Positions 37,949 to 46,760 of a stretch of DNA of 64,000 bases are shown in pieces. Each line of letters opens with the position of its first letter. Within the stretch, counting starts at the first letter, position 1. Source of the DNA: Beijerinckia mobilis. Its GTDB lineage: Bacteria > Pseudomonadota > Alphaproteobacteria > Rhizobiales > Beijerinckiaceae. The position numbers and the translations under genes are program-made. The stretch is from positions 18,558-82,557 of the forward strand of contig NZ_JQJH01000018.1 of the NCBI RefSeq assembly GCF_000745425.1. Reading direction: 5' to 3'. The notes beneath the pieces were generated by a model. The model was not told where the DNA came from and did not search any database. It worked only from the letters and a program-made list of their open reading frames with translations.

Positions 37949-38629
37949 TCACACCTCTGCCCATTGCCGCAGGAGGTTATGGTAGGCGCTTTGCAGAGAA
38001 ACCAGGGCTGGATGGTTTTTCGCCACTCCGGTCAGGCTGATAATTGCTGTATCCATATTGAATAGCAAGCTCCGCCTTGCCGTCTCCCGAATGAGGCTTT
38101 GAATCCAGAAGAACGACGCAATGCGCGAGCCGCGCGTGACGGGGCTCACATAATGGAGACTGTCCGCCGGATAGACGATGAGATCGCCGGCCGGCAGCTT
38201 CACGGCATGACTGCCGTATGTGTCCTCAACCGTCAGTTCCCCGCCATCATAATCTTCCGGACCCGTCAAGAAAAGCGTAGCTGAGACATCCGTGCGGATG
38301 CGCAATCCGCCTTCGGCTGTCAGCCGCACCGCGCTGTCCACATGCGTCCCAAAACCCATGCCTTCATCGTAACGATTGAACAAAGGCGGAAAAATCGTGT
38401 GCGGCAGCACTGCCGAAACGAAAAGCGGATTGCGCAGCAAAGCCTGCACGATCAATTTTCCAAGTTCACGATGTTCCGCGCTGCCTTCGGGAAGCTGCAG
38501 ATTGTTCTTGACTTTTTGCGATTGATGGCCAGCCGTGACGCGTCCGTCGATCCAGGAGCCCTCCCGCATGACGGCAAGACACCGCGTCACCTCCTCCTCA
38601 TCAAGAACATGGGGGATGTGAACCATCAT
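37949..38629 (-). CDS. PKHD-type Fe(II)/2-oxoglutarate hydroxylase, PiuC/YbiX family
   Basis: 226 aa from the ATG at 38629 ([14 protein letters not shown], matching the YbiX opening MMYHIPGVL); an ATG three codons earlier has no spacing to its GGGAG. Iron ligands are His and Asp in [10 protein letters not shown] and a distal His in [20 protein letters not shown], whose Arg should bind 2-oxoglutarate. [16 protein letters not shown] and [16 protein letters not shown] are family hallmarks. PiuC-type genes are nearly always next to TonB-dependent siderophore receptors and iron-regulated, though the natural substrate is unsettled. Here it is divergent from such a receptor and upstream of exbB-exbD-tonB. 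Confidence 0.92.
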   Translation of the reverse strand: MMVHIPHVLDEEEVTRCLAVMREGSWIDGRVTAGHQSQKVKNNLQLPEGSAEHRELGKLIVQALLRNPLFVSAVLPHTIFPPLFNRYDEGMGFGTHVDSAVRLTAEGGLRIRTDVSATLFLTGPEDYDGGELTVEDTYGSHAVKLPAGDLIVYPADSLHYVSPVTRGSRIASFFWIQSLIRETARRSLLFNMDTAIISLTGVAKNHPALVSLQSAYHNLLRQWAEV

Positions 38630-38901
38630 GTGTCCCATCTCCCACCAAACGATGGCGCACCAGGCACCAGCACCTCAAGCGTGACGCGCAGGCTCCCGCC
38701 GCTGACCCCGTTGCGTGGCCCGCGTGCCCTCTCATCCATGGCGTTTTTAAAGCCCCACGGATTTCCAGATGCTCGATCATGTGGAACAGACAAGGACAAC
38801 AAAGATAAACCCATAAGACGATCTTACGTGAAAGGCGCTTTTTTGAACCGGATACAAAAGCTTTATGAACGCACACCAGACATATTGCAAGTAAAGATTA
38901 G

Positions 38902-38918
38902 TTTTTAATTATTCTAAT
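38902..38918. promoter_or_regulatory. Possible second, weaker Irr-type site
   Basis: TTTTTAATTATTCTAAT matches the iron control element consensus TTTRGAAYNRTTCYAAA at 14 of 17 positions by my count, with a good right half only. It lies closer to the piuC side of the divergent promoter region. Confidence 0.3.
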
Positions 38919-38993
38919 GTAAGTCTAGCAATAGACTATATGCAATTGTTCTTCGATTATTTCTGTGTTACAAAGTTTTACATCCAATATTAT

Positions 38994-39010
38994 TTTGGAA
39001 CAATTCCAAG
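38994..39010 (+). promoter_or_regulatory. Iron control element (Irr-type box)
   Basis: TTTGGAACAATTCCAAG is a near-perfect palindrome and matches the rhizobial iron control element consensus TTTRGAAYNRTTCYAAA at every position but the last. It lies 118 nt upstream of the receptor start at 39129, in an AT-rich promoter region between piuC and the receptor. In rhizobia Irr binds such sites under low iron. Regulation here is inferred from the match. Confidence 0.7.
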
Positions 39011-39128
39011 ACATTCATATATATGAGAATTCACTGGTTTTCGTTTGCCTTCGCGACTGGTCGATCAAGCCAGGCGAGAGATGGCGATTCTTTGCCCAGT
39101 GAAGGAGCAAGTGCAGGAGTTTGGTGCT

Positions 39129-41459
39129 ATGAAACCGGAAGAGATTGAGACGGCGGAAGATAAAGCCCTGCTTGCTCCGGCGGCTCATCCTTATATTAAG
39201 GCCAAGGCCCGTCCGCCGTTGAGGAATACTGTGGTTGGCGTCGCATCCGTCATGCTCGGCGGAGCCAATGCACAGGCGCAGGAAAGCACCAACAACCTTT
39301 CCCTCGAAGAGATCGAAGTGGCCGCCGGGCAAAATGCCGGCAGCAGCTATAATCCTCGTTCGACCGGCACCGACCGTCTGCCGGAAACGATCCTCAATAC
39401 GGCACAAAGCATCAATGTCGTCCCGCAGCAATTGATGCGCGACCAACAGACGACGACATTGGTCGAAGCCTTACGCAATGTCCCCGGCATTACGATGAAC
39501 AGCGCCGAAGGCGGTACGCAGGGTGACAATATCAATATTCGCGGCTTTTCGGCCCGTAACGATATCTATCGCGACGGCATGCGCGAGCCCGCCTGGTACA
39601 CGCGCGACGCTTTCAGCATTGAAACCGTCAACGTCTACAAGGGTCCCTCTTCCTTCATCTTTGGACGCGGTTCGACCGGCGGCGTCGTCAATATGGTGAG
39701 CAAACTACCGCTCTTCACCAATTTCACTGAGATAAACATTGCCGGCAATACTGCCCCCGGTGTGCGCGGGACGATCGACGTCAACCGGGCCTATGGCGAC
39801 ATTGCCGCGCGCATCGTGATTCTCGGTACCGATTGGGACACGGCAGGACGCAATTTCGTCGGAACGAAACGTGTCGGCGCCATGCCTTCGATCAAGTTCC
39901 GTTTCACCGAACAGACCAATCTCACGCTTTCCTATCTCTATCAGCGCGACGACAATATACCCGATTACGGCATACCGATCATTCCCGGCTCCTATTTCGG
40001 GACGTCCTATGGTCAGCCCGCCCCGGTGCCCCGGAGCACTTATTATGGTCAACAGACCTCCGGCTTCGCCGATACCGAAAAAGTCAACGCCCATGTTATT
40101 ACGGCGAAGCTGGAACATGAATTCAACAAGGATTGGTATCTCACCAATACGACGCGTTTCTCGCTCGTCGATCGTTTCCTGCGCGCCCGGGCGCCACAGT
40201 GGAACAGTTCAGGCGCCAATTACAGCTGTTCGGTAGGTGCATGCTCGCTTAGCTCTCTCGCCGGCCAGCCGCTTTATGGGCTCTGGAATAGCGACAACAA
40301 TCATTTCCAGAATCGTACGATCAACAGCATGGTCGGCAATCTGACCAATGTCATCGGTCATGTCGAAACTCTGGGTTTGCAGCATACACTTCAGGCCGGC
40401 CTCGATCTCAGCAAGGAAAGCCGTTACAACAAGCGCGAGGCCACGAACAACACATCAGCGGCAACCACTAACGACCGCATCAATCTGCTCTATCCGGACG
40501 CCTTCCCCACCGATAATGTCTTTGGTCCGAATTCGACTTATACAAGAACCGACGCCCGCGACATCGGTATCTATGTTTCCGACCAAATACGCTTCAATGA
40601 ATATTTCGAAATGAAAGGCGGATTCCGTTATGATTTCTACAAGGCATGGCAGAACACCTATGCCATCAACAACAGCACCGGCGGCCTCGGCCAGAACGGA
40701 ACGACGCCCTATAATCTTTCGTCGACGACCAATTTCTCGAGCTGGAACGGTTCCGTCCTGTTTCATCCGTCACAAACGTCGACTCTCTATTTCCAATATG
40801 GCACTTCGGCCAATCCGCTCGCCGAATATACGACGATCACCAACGGCCAACAGAACATCTCTTCGCCCACGGAGAACGAGACTTATGAAGTCGGCGGCAA
40901 GATCGATCTTCTCGACAGCAAGCTGAGCCTGACCGCCGCCGCCTTTACGATCACCCAAAAGAATGCGGTCGAAACCATCGATGCGAATACGAGCCCAGCG
41001 ACGGTCGCGCTCGTCGGCACGACGCGGGTCAAGGGCTTCGAACTCGGTGCCACGGGTGAAGTCCTGCCGGGCTGGATGGTCTATACCGGCTATACGTTCC
41101 TCGATGGCCGCTTGCTCAACAGCGTGGCAAACCCGCAATATGTCGGGCATACGATTCAGAACCTTCCCCGCAATCAGGTGACCTTCTCGACCACTTATGC
41201 GATAACACCTCAATGGCGGGTTGGCACGAGTGTCTATTTTGTGGATGCCCGTTGGAACAATGTCGCCAATACGCAGCGCGTCCCCGGCTATTATCGCTGG
41301 GATCTGATGACCGCCTATCAGGTCACCGAGAATTTCTCGCTGCAGGCCAATATTTTCAACGTCCTCGATACAACGAATTATGAATCGATCGCCGGCGCGG
41401 GTTTCGCCGTTCCCGGTATCGGACGCTCCGCCATGCTGACGGCCCGGCTGCGCTGGTAA
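39129..41459 (+). CDS. TonB-dependent siderophore receptor
   Basis: 776 aa from the ATG at 39129 (GGAG about 10 nt upstream); an in-frame start at 39045 is less likely. The pre-sequence has an atypical charged start before the hydrophobic NTVVGVASVMLGGANAQAQ, with cleavage expected after AQA. The plug domain (about 45-180) shows PETILNTAQSINVVPQQLMR, the EALRNVPGIT motif and NIRGFSARNDIYRDGMRE. The barrel follows, with many aromatic-ended strands, and the protein ends in ARLRW, an aromatic C-terminus typical of outer-membrane barrels. It belongs to the FhuA/FiuA ferric-siderophore group. A PiuC-type gene and exbB-exbD-tonB next door, with the iron control element upstream, support iron uptake. 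The ligand is unknown. Confidence 0.93.
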   Translation: MKPEEIETAEDKALLAPAAHPYIKAKARPPLRNTVVGVASVMLGGANAQAQESTNNLSLEEIEVAAGQNAGSSYNPRSTGTDRLPETILNTAQSINVVPQQLMRDQQTTTLVEALRNVPGITMNSAEGGTQGDNINIRGFSARNDIYRDGMREPAWYTRDAFSIETVNVYKGPSSFIFGRGSTGGVVNMVSKLPLFTNFTEINIAGNTAPGVRGTIDVNRAYGDIAARIVILGTDWDTAGRNFVGTKRVGAMPSIKFRFTEQTNLTLSYLYQRDDNIPDYGIPIIPGSYFGTSYGQPAPVPRSTYYGQQTSGFADTEKVNAHVITAKLEHEFNKDWYLTNTTRFSLVDRFLRARAPQWNSSGANYSCSVGACSLSSLAGQPLYGLWNSDNNHFQNRTINSMVGNLTNVIGHVETLGLQHTLQAGLDLSKESRYNKREATNNTSAATTNDRINLLYPDAFPTDNVFGPNSTYTRTDARDIGIYVSDQIRFNEYFEMKGGFRYDFYKAWQNTYAINNSTGGLGQNGTTPYNLSSTTNFSSWNGSVLFHPSQTSTLYFQYGTSANPLAEYTTITNGQQNISSPTENETYEVGGKIDLLDSKLSLTAAAFTITQKNAVETIDANTSPATVALVGTTRVKGFELGATGEVLPGWMVYTGYTFLDGRLLNSVANPQYVGHTIQNLPRNQVTFSTTYAITPQWRVGTSVYFVDARWNNVANTQRVPGYYRWDLMTAYQVTENFSLQANIFNVLDTTNYESIAGAGFAVPGIGRSAMLTARLRW

Positions 41460-41869
41460 GCCAGATCGTCAGCCGTCCGTTCCGGTGCGATCTTCACGCC
41501 GCGCAGGGACCGGACGGCCGGCGAGCGCATGGTCTTCCGGGCCGATTTGACGCCGGAAGGTCTTTCGGCTCCATCAAGCTGATAAGTTTGCTGGAGCCAT
41601 TCGATCATGGATCTCGCCGCGCGCAACGCCTTGTTATCAACGCGCGGCCTGACTGCAGCCAGCGTCCAATTGGCTTCCAATTCTTCTTCCGCCTCATCGA
41701 GAGGCGCTTCCCCGGATTGCCCCGGCGTCCCGCTCCGGTGCAGATCGCGTCTCTGTATATCGCGATATTGCACGAGAATTTCGGTGACGTGCTCGAAACC
41801 TTCAATCCGTTTGAGATTGTGCAGACAAATGAGCTGCAAGTCCGCGTGCGAGCATCTATCTCGCGGCAT
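41378..41869 (-). CDS. Hypothetical protein, doubtful
   Basis: 163-aa frame with AAGGGA 6 nt before the ATG at 41869. The middle (LDEAEEELEANWTLAAVRPR, then NKALRAARSMIEWLQQTYQL) looks like a charged helical protein. The C-terminal 27 codons lie antisense to the end of the receptor gene, and frames on the other strand are of similar length. No family is recognised. It may be a real small protein, a decayed gene, or chance. Confidence 0.35.
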   Translation of the reverse strand: MPRDRCSHADLQLICLHNLKRIEGFEHVTEILVQYRDIQRRDLHRSGTPGQSGEAPLDEAEEELEANWTLAAVRPRVDNKALRAARSMIEWLQQTYQLDGAERPSGVKSARKTMRSPAVRSLRGVKIAPERTADDLAYQRSRAVSMAERPIPGTAKPAPAIDS

Positions 41870-41981
41870 GACCGTCCCTTCCCATCATAAGAGCAATTAT
41901 TACCCGCCGAGAATCGTCAAACATCGCACCGCCAAACATCGCCGAGCGATTCGGAATCATCGAGCATGCTCTGATTATTGA

Positions 41982-42010
41982 GAGTCCGTTCGGAGGGTTC
42001 CGAACGGCTC
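41982..42010. repeat. Palindrome of the repeat family, CCGTTCGGA variant
   Basis: GAGTCCGTTCGGA and TTCCGAACGGCTC form a palindrome like that of copy b at 21387-21412. It stands about 40 nt before full copy g. Confidence 0.6.
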
Positions 42011-42048
42011 CAGAAGGCGGAAATCGCTGCCTCAATTTTTTGAGGCTG

Positions 42049-42148
42049 GAGCGTTTCCAATAGATCAGGAATCGCGCTCCTGCAAAGTTCAGAGCATTTT
42101 CAAGGGAATGAAATCGCAAAGCGATTCACCGGGATCGGAAAATGCTCT
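42049..42148 (+). repeat. Bipartite palindromic repeat, copy g
   Basis: Full-length, somewhat diverged member: GAGCGTTTCC at 42049, then GAGCATTTTCAAGGGAATG, the inner palindrome AATCGCAAAGCGATT, and the closing GGAAAATGCTC. It lies just downstream of the CsbD-like gene (minus strand). Confidence 0.75.
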
Positions 42149-42157
42149 TACTACCGC

Positions 42158-42502
42158 CTATCGGTGATGGCGGTGCAGCGCCCAACCAAGCAGATAACCA
42201 AGGGCACCGGCGAGGAACAATGTTTCGAGCGGCTGCCGACCAGCGCGTTTGCCAATCGTATCCACACCCTGCCGGCAGAGTTCCTGACCGCGTTCCACCG
42301 TATCAGACACGGCCTCCGGCACATGCGCCGTCGCGTCCTGTACTGTTTCCTTCACGCGGCCATAGAGTTCTTGAACCTTGCCGGCAGCCTGATCGATCAC
42401 GCCCTGTGCCTGCATGTCGCGGTCACCAGTGATTTCACCGAACTTGCTTTCGGCCTTGCCCGCAACACCGCGCGCCGCGCCTTCGATCTCATGAACATTC
42501 AT
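42158..42502 (-). CDS. CsbD-like stress protein with C-terminal membrane helix
   Basis: 114 aa. The N-terminal half is a CsbD domain (EIEGAARGVAGKAESKFGEI, then GDRDMQAQGVIDQAAGKVQE), found in small general-stress proteins. The C-terminal part (RQPLETLFLAGALGYLLGWA, ending in LHRHHR) is the hydrophobic tail found in DUF883/ElaB-like proteins, which tether to the inner membrane. The combination suggests a membrane-attached stress protein; no biochemical activity is known for the family. It lies between a palindromic repeat and nadE on the minus strand. Confidence 0.82.
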   Translation of the reverse strand: MNVHEIEGAARGVAGKAESKFGEITGDRDMQAQGVIDQAAGKVQELYGRVKETVQDATAHVPEAVSDTVERGQELCRQGVDTIGKRAGRQPLETLFLAGALGYLLGWALHRHHR

Positions 42503-42648
42503 GATCTGCTCCTTCCGTCATCGAGCGTTGTCACTTGGGTCCACGACCATTTGCAACGCTGTCACCCGTTATGCAGGGAACGCAGGACGATCAGATCCGT
42601 TCCCGTCGCCCTGTTTCCATCGGCTCGGTCACGATCACGGTGCGCGCT

Positions 42649-44724
42649 TCAGAAGGGTATGGCGGGCTCTTCATCCGGAACATTAGCCTCGAGCTCCGCC
42701 AGCCAGAGACCCGGCCGAGCATCGGAAGGCGCGCGCCAGTCGCCGCGCGGGGAAAGCGAGCCGCCGGATGAGATCTTGGGCCCGTTCGGCATAGCCGTGC
42801 GCTTGAATTGACTGGTAAAGAACCGGCTGAGAAACACCCGCAGCCAATGTTTGATCTCCTTGAGATCATAAGCCGAATAGGCCGAGAGCGGAATATTCTG
42901 CGGCCAATTGCCAGCCTTAGCGTCACGCCAGGCGTGCCACGACAGATAGGCGATTTTGGAGGGACGGAACCCGTATCGCGTCAGGTAATAGAGATTGAAA
43001 TCCTGCAGCGCGTAGGGACCGATGATCGCCTGCGTCGATTGTATCTGTCCGGATGCATCCTGCGGTATGAGTTCCGGGGAGATTTCAGTCGCCAGAATGG
43101 CATGGAGAATCCCGGCTGTCGCAGGATCGACCTCACCGGATGCGGCGACGAAACGGATCAGATGCTGGATCAAGGTCTTCGAGACCGAGGCATTGATATT
43201 GTAATGCGACATCTGATCGCCGACACCATAGGTACACCAGCCAAGTCCCAGTTCAGAAAGATCGCCTGTGCCAGCGACAATGGCATGATGGTAATTGGCG
43301 AGCCGGAACAGATAATCCGTCCGCAATCCAGCCTGAACATTCTCGAAGGTGACATCGTAGACACCTTCACCTTCTGAGAAGGGGTGGCCGAGATCGGCGA
43401 GCATCTGCCGCGCTGCCGGGCGGATGTCGATTTCGGCGGCACTTACGCCCACTGCATGCATGAGCGCGAAGGCATTTTTCTTCGTCTCGTCGCTGGTTGC
43501 GAAACCGGGGAGCGTATAGGCGAGGATATTGGTGCGTGGCAAGCCAAGCCTGTCCATGGCGCGGCAGCACACGAGAAGCGCCTGCGTGGAATCAAGGCCA
43601 CCCGAGACGCCGATGACGACGTTCTTTGTGCCCGTGGCGCTCAGGCGCTTCGCCAGCCCCTGAACCTGGATATTATAGGCTTCGTAGCAATTTTCAGCGA
43701 GTTTTGCCGGATCGGACGGCACATAGGGAAAACGCTCGATGCTGCGGCGTAACGGTAGCGATTCCTCGGGAGCGCGGAGCGAAAGCGGAACAATCCGGAA
43801 ATTTTGCGGGGCGGTGCCCAGAGCCCTTCCGCAATCGCCGAATGTCACCTGCCGCATACGTTCCTGACGCAAGCGGCCGACATCGACATCGGCGACCGCC
43901 CAGGTCGAGCCTGCCGGAAAGCGCTCGGTTTCGGCCAGAAGCTGACCGTTCTCGAAAACACCACCCTGACCATCCCAGGCAAGGTCCGTCGTCGATTCAC
44001 CGGGACCTGCCGCGGAATAGGCATAGGCCGCGATGCAGCGCATGGATTGCGAGCCGCACAGCAGGCGCCGATCCTCGGCCTTGCCGATCGTAATGTTGCT
44101 AGCCGACAGATTGAGGAGAATTTCAGCACCCGCCAGTGCGGCAAGCGTGCTCGGCGGCTGCGGCACCCAGAGATCCTCGCAGATCTCCACATGGAAGGAA
44201 AAACCGCAATCATTTTGTGAATGCGCCAGTGCCTGAAACAGAAGATCGGTGCCGAAGGGCACACGAAAACCGGCAAGGGAGATGTCCCGGTCACGGATTC
44301 CGACACCCGAGGCAAAATGCCGGCGCTCATAGAATTCCCGGTAATTGGGAAGATAGGTTTTCGGTACGACGCCAAGCAGACGCCCGCCATGAATAACCAC
44401 GGCGCAATTGTAGAGGCTGCCGTCAATGCGCAAGGGCGCACCGACGGTGAAGACAGGGAACAGCGCCGTGCTCTCGGCGATCAGCCGCGCTATCGCCCGT
44501 TCGACGGCTTCGAGCAGGGCATCCTGCTGCAGAAGATCATCGATCGCATAGGCCGAAAGCCCGAGTTCCGGAAACACCATGAGGGCGACGCGTTCTGAAT
44601 GGCCCTGCTGCAGCAGGGTGAGCGTATGCGCGACATTGCCATCCGGATTGGCGACATCGCCTTGCGGCACGCAGGCCGCGACACGGACGAAATCGTGATG
44701 ATAAGGCGAAAAGAAAGAGGTCAT
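42649..44724 (-). CDS. nadE: Glutamine-dependent NAD+ synthetase
   Basis: 691 aa from the ATG at 44724. The N-terminal nitrilase-type glutaminase domain (about 1-300) has the Glu-Lys-Cys triad in VFPELGLSAYAIDD, VVPKTYLPNYREFYERRHF and HVEICEDLWVPQ. The C-terminal NAD+ synthase domain has the ATP pyrophosphatase loop VVIGVSGGLDSTQALLV and later SELGLGWCTYGVGDQMSHY. The enzyme amidates deamido-NAD+ using ammonia channelled from glutamine. Length equals that of the long actinobacterial-type NadE, rather than the ~550-aa form common elsewhere. It starts 33 nt after the permease gene and is probably co-transcribed. Confidence 0.95.
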   Translation of the reverse strand: MTSFFSPYHHDFVRVAACVPQGDVANPDGNVAHTLTLLQQGHSERVALMVFPELGLSAYAIDDLLQQDALLEAVERAIARLIAESTALFPVFTVGAPLRIDGSLYNCAVVIHGGRLLGVVPKTYLPNYREFYERRHFASGVGIRDRDISLAGFRVPFGTDLLFQALAHSQNDCGFSFHVEICEDLWVPQPPSTLAALAGAEILLNLSASNITIGKAEDRRLLCGSQSMRCIAAYAYSAAGPGESTTDLAWDGQGGVFENGQLLAETERFPAGSTWAVADVDVGRLRQERMRQVTFGDCGRALGTAPQNFRIVPLSLRAPEESLPLRRSIERFPYVPSDPAKLAENCYEAYNIQVQGLAKRLSATGTKNVVIGVSGGLDSTQALLVCCRAMDRLGLPRTNILAYTLPGFATSDETKKNAFALMHAVGVSAAEIDIRPAARQMLADLGHPFSEGEGVYDVTFENVQAGLRTDYLFRLANYHHAIVAGTGDLSELGLGWCTYGVGDQMSHYNINASVSKTLIQHLIRFVAASGEVDPATAGILHAILATEISPELIPQDASGQIQSTQAIIGPYALQDFNLYYLTRYGFRPSKIAYLSWHAWRDAKAGNWPQNIPLSAYSAYDLKEIKHWLRVFLSRFFTSQFKRTAMPNGPKISSGGSLSPRGDWRAPSDARPGLWLAELEANVPDEEPAIPF

Positions 44725-44757
44725 TCCATATCCGTGCGCCTGCCGCAGCAATGATCG

Positions 44758-45912
44758 TCAGGCGTTTTGATATTCCGCCCGGGTGTAATCGGCCGTCACC
44801 GGCTCCGGCAGGTTATAATTGGAATTCTTCCGGTGGATGAGATAGCAGCCGGCGATGATTTCGCCGGCGATGGCCACACCGACCAGCCAAACGAGATGCG
44901 GATCCTGCCGCACCAGGGTCTCGGCGCCAATCAAAATCAGAATATGGGCGATCGGAATGACGATGAAGGCGGTTATCCCCGCCTTGGTACTGCGCCCGGT
45001 GGCATTGGCAAGCGTGAGCACCAGCGCCATGGCGAGCAGAGCATGGCTGAGGGAAAGCAGCGGGATCGCCACCCGTTTCGTCCCCTCACTCATCCATTCG
45101 GAGAAACGGCGTGGATCATCGGCCCGGTGCGGCCTCTCGCGGAAGAATTCAAGCCCGGGAATTTCGAAAACGCCGCGCCAGTTGCGTTTCGGCATGCCAC
45201 CATTGCCCTGCATGTCGATCGGAATGACATATTCATCGAAATTGGCGCTGTGCATGCCGTTATCGCCCTCGGCCCGCGTCTCGATCGAGCCATTGCTCAG
45301 AACCAGCATGACGCCGGTATCGGAGCGCCTGAATTCCGCGACGGCCGCAGTGATGATCTGTTCTTCCTTCTTTTCGTCGGCGATCTGATGAATGAAAATG
45401 CCGTCAACGACATCGGGTGTCCGCCAGCGTTGGAAATAAAGCGTCTTCGACCCATTGTCGAAAGTGTAGAAATGCGCCGGATCAAGCATGCGATGATTGA
45501 GCGAATTGCGGATGACGTGGATCACGTCATGCATCTCGCCGACATAATTGGGAGAGACCACCGAAGAAAGGAAATAGCCAATGCCGACGCAGACAATGGC
45601 GATGGAAATGCCCGGCAGGCAGATCGACCAGACCGACATGCGCAGAGAATAGAGGACGGCGATCATGCCTTCCGAGGCCATCCGGTAGAATTCAAGCGCC
45701 ATTGCGATACCGACCGCCATGGGCAGGGCGATGTAGAGAATGGTCGGCATGATGCCAAGAAGCGCGGGCCAGACCAGGCCGCCGCGCACCGCCGCCGGCG
45801 GCAGAAAGCTGAACAGCGAGGTCATTACCAGAGGCAGGCAAAGGCTCGCCTCGATCATCAGGACCGAGAGCGCGATGCGCTTCGTCAGATAAAGCGTGAG
45901 CAGGCGTGGCAT
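44758..45912 (-). CDS. LptF/LptG-family permease
   Basis: 384 aa. YjgP/YjgQ family: two N-terminal helices after LLTLYLTKRIALSVLMIEAS, a third and fourth near 55-120 (MPTILYIALPMAVGIAMALE, MSVWSICLPGISIAIVCVG), a periplasmic beta-jellyroll-like domain (about 130-270) and a final bundle (LLSLSHALLAMALVLTLANA, AHILILIGAETLVR, LVWLVGVAIAGEIIAGCYLI). LptF and LptG form the inner-membrane core that moves LPS to the periplasmic bridge. These genes usually come as an lptF-lptG pair; here only one is present and it sits before nadE, so it may be a paralog outside the main Lpt locus. The assignment to F or G is not made. Confidence 0.85.
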   Translation of the reverse strand: MPRLLTLYLTKRIALSVLMIEASLCLPLVMTSLFSFLPPAAVRGGLVWPALLGIMPTILYIALPMAVGIAMALEFYRMASEGMIAVLYSLRMSVWSICLPGISIAIVCVGIGYFLSSVVSPNYVGEMHDVIHVIRNSLNHRMLDPAHFYTFDNGSKTLYFQRWRTPDVVDGIFIHQIADEKKEEQIITAAVAEFRRSDTGVMLVLSNGSIETRAEGDNGMHSANFDEYVIPIDMQGNGGMPKRNWRGVFEIPGLEFFRERPHRADDPRRFSEWMSEGTKRVAIPLLSLSHALLAMALVLTLANATGRSTKAGITAFIVIPIAHILILIGAETLVRQDPHLVWLVGVAIAGEIIAGCYLIHRKNSNYNLPEPVTADYTRAEYQNA

Positions 45913-46760
45913 GGGTCCTCGATGATCGGAATGATGCAGACGGAAATCGGCGGAGCGCGAAGCGTCATTCCGCCTCTACTCCCCTGAAAACAATTGCCTT
46001 TTCAATGCTTTCATATCGCGTGGCATGGCCACTCGAAGCAAAAAGGTGTCAGTTTTACAAACCACTCGCGCATCAGGCGTCAGCGCCGGATGCTTCTCAC
46101 CATGAAATCGGCGGCCTTCCTCTGCAAAAAATGGAACAGGCCGCTGCGTCGCCAGCGGAGAGTCCGTTGCATCGCAGGCGGAACAACTCCCAGCACTCTC
46201 CTACAAGCGGGTAAGGCATCGAACCCAAACATGGCTACTTTCAGGTTCAGCGCCACGGAATGCACCAATTTTTGCTGGTCTCGCGGCATACCGCCCACGC
46301 CGGCCGATCTCTGCAAATAATTCATTTCGCTCCAGACCGAAGCGACAGAGCTTGGCGGAAATCCGACATCCATTCCACCGACAAGCCCAGGCGCTGCCCC
46401 CTCATGTATGAGACGCGGCACGTTTTGTCATCAGGCAGTTCCGATCCGCAGCACGCCCCCCCGGCTGGTCGATAGTCTCCAAGCCTTTTGCCGGAAGGCC
46501 TCCCACAGGAACCGAGAGCCCTTCTAATATTTTCCCGGAACGCCCGTCATTTCAATGAAAAGAGAGGACAAACGGCGCGGGAATTGCTTCCGATTTTCCA
46601 TCCACCATCACACGCGGGCATGACGCACCGGGGGGATCGAGAGCCTCCTGCTCCTCCTTCCCCGGGCAGCGACGCAGGTTCGTCGCTGCCCCTGCAAGCC
46701 GGACGCAAACCTGACGGCCGACCAGACGGCAGGCCGGACGATTAAAGGACCCCGAACCGT
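45913..46760. other. Long region without a supported gene
   Basis: About 850 bp between the permease gene and the Fe-S protein gene. Frames exist on both strands (for example 46080-46421 minus), but none has a convincing start and family-like sequence. No palindromic repeats of the named families were seen. It could hold decayed coding sequence, including remains of an FAD oxidase domain that often precedes the next gene, but I see no motif for this. Confidence 0.4.

Noticed and set aside
21080..42148. A CRISPR array formed by the recurring palindromes
   Set aside because: Copies are kilobases apart, in both orientations and variable in length; there are no regular spacers and no cas genes.
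46080..46421. A minus-strand frame of 113 codons in the 850-bp gap
   Set aside because: GTG start without a good ribosome-binding site, competing frames of equal length on the other strand, no recognisable family.
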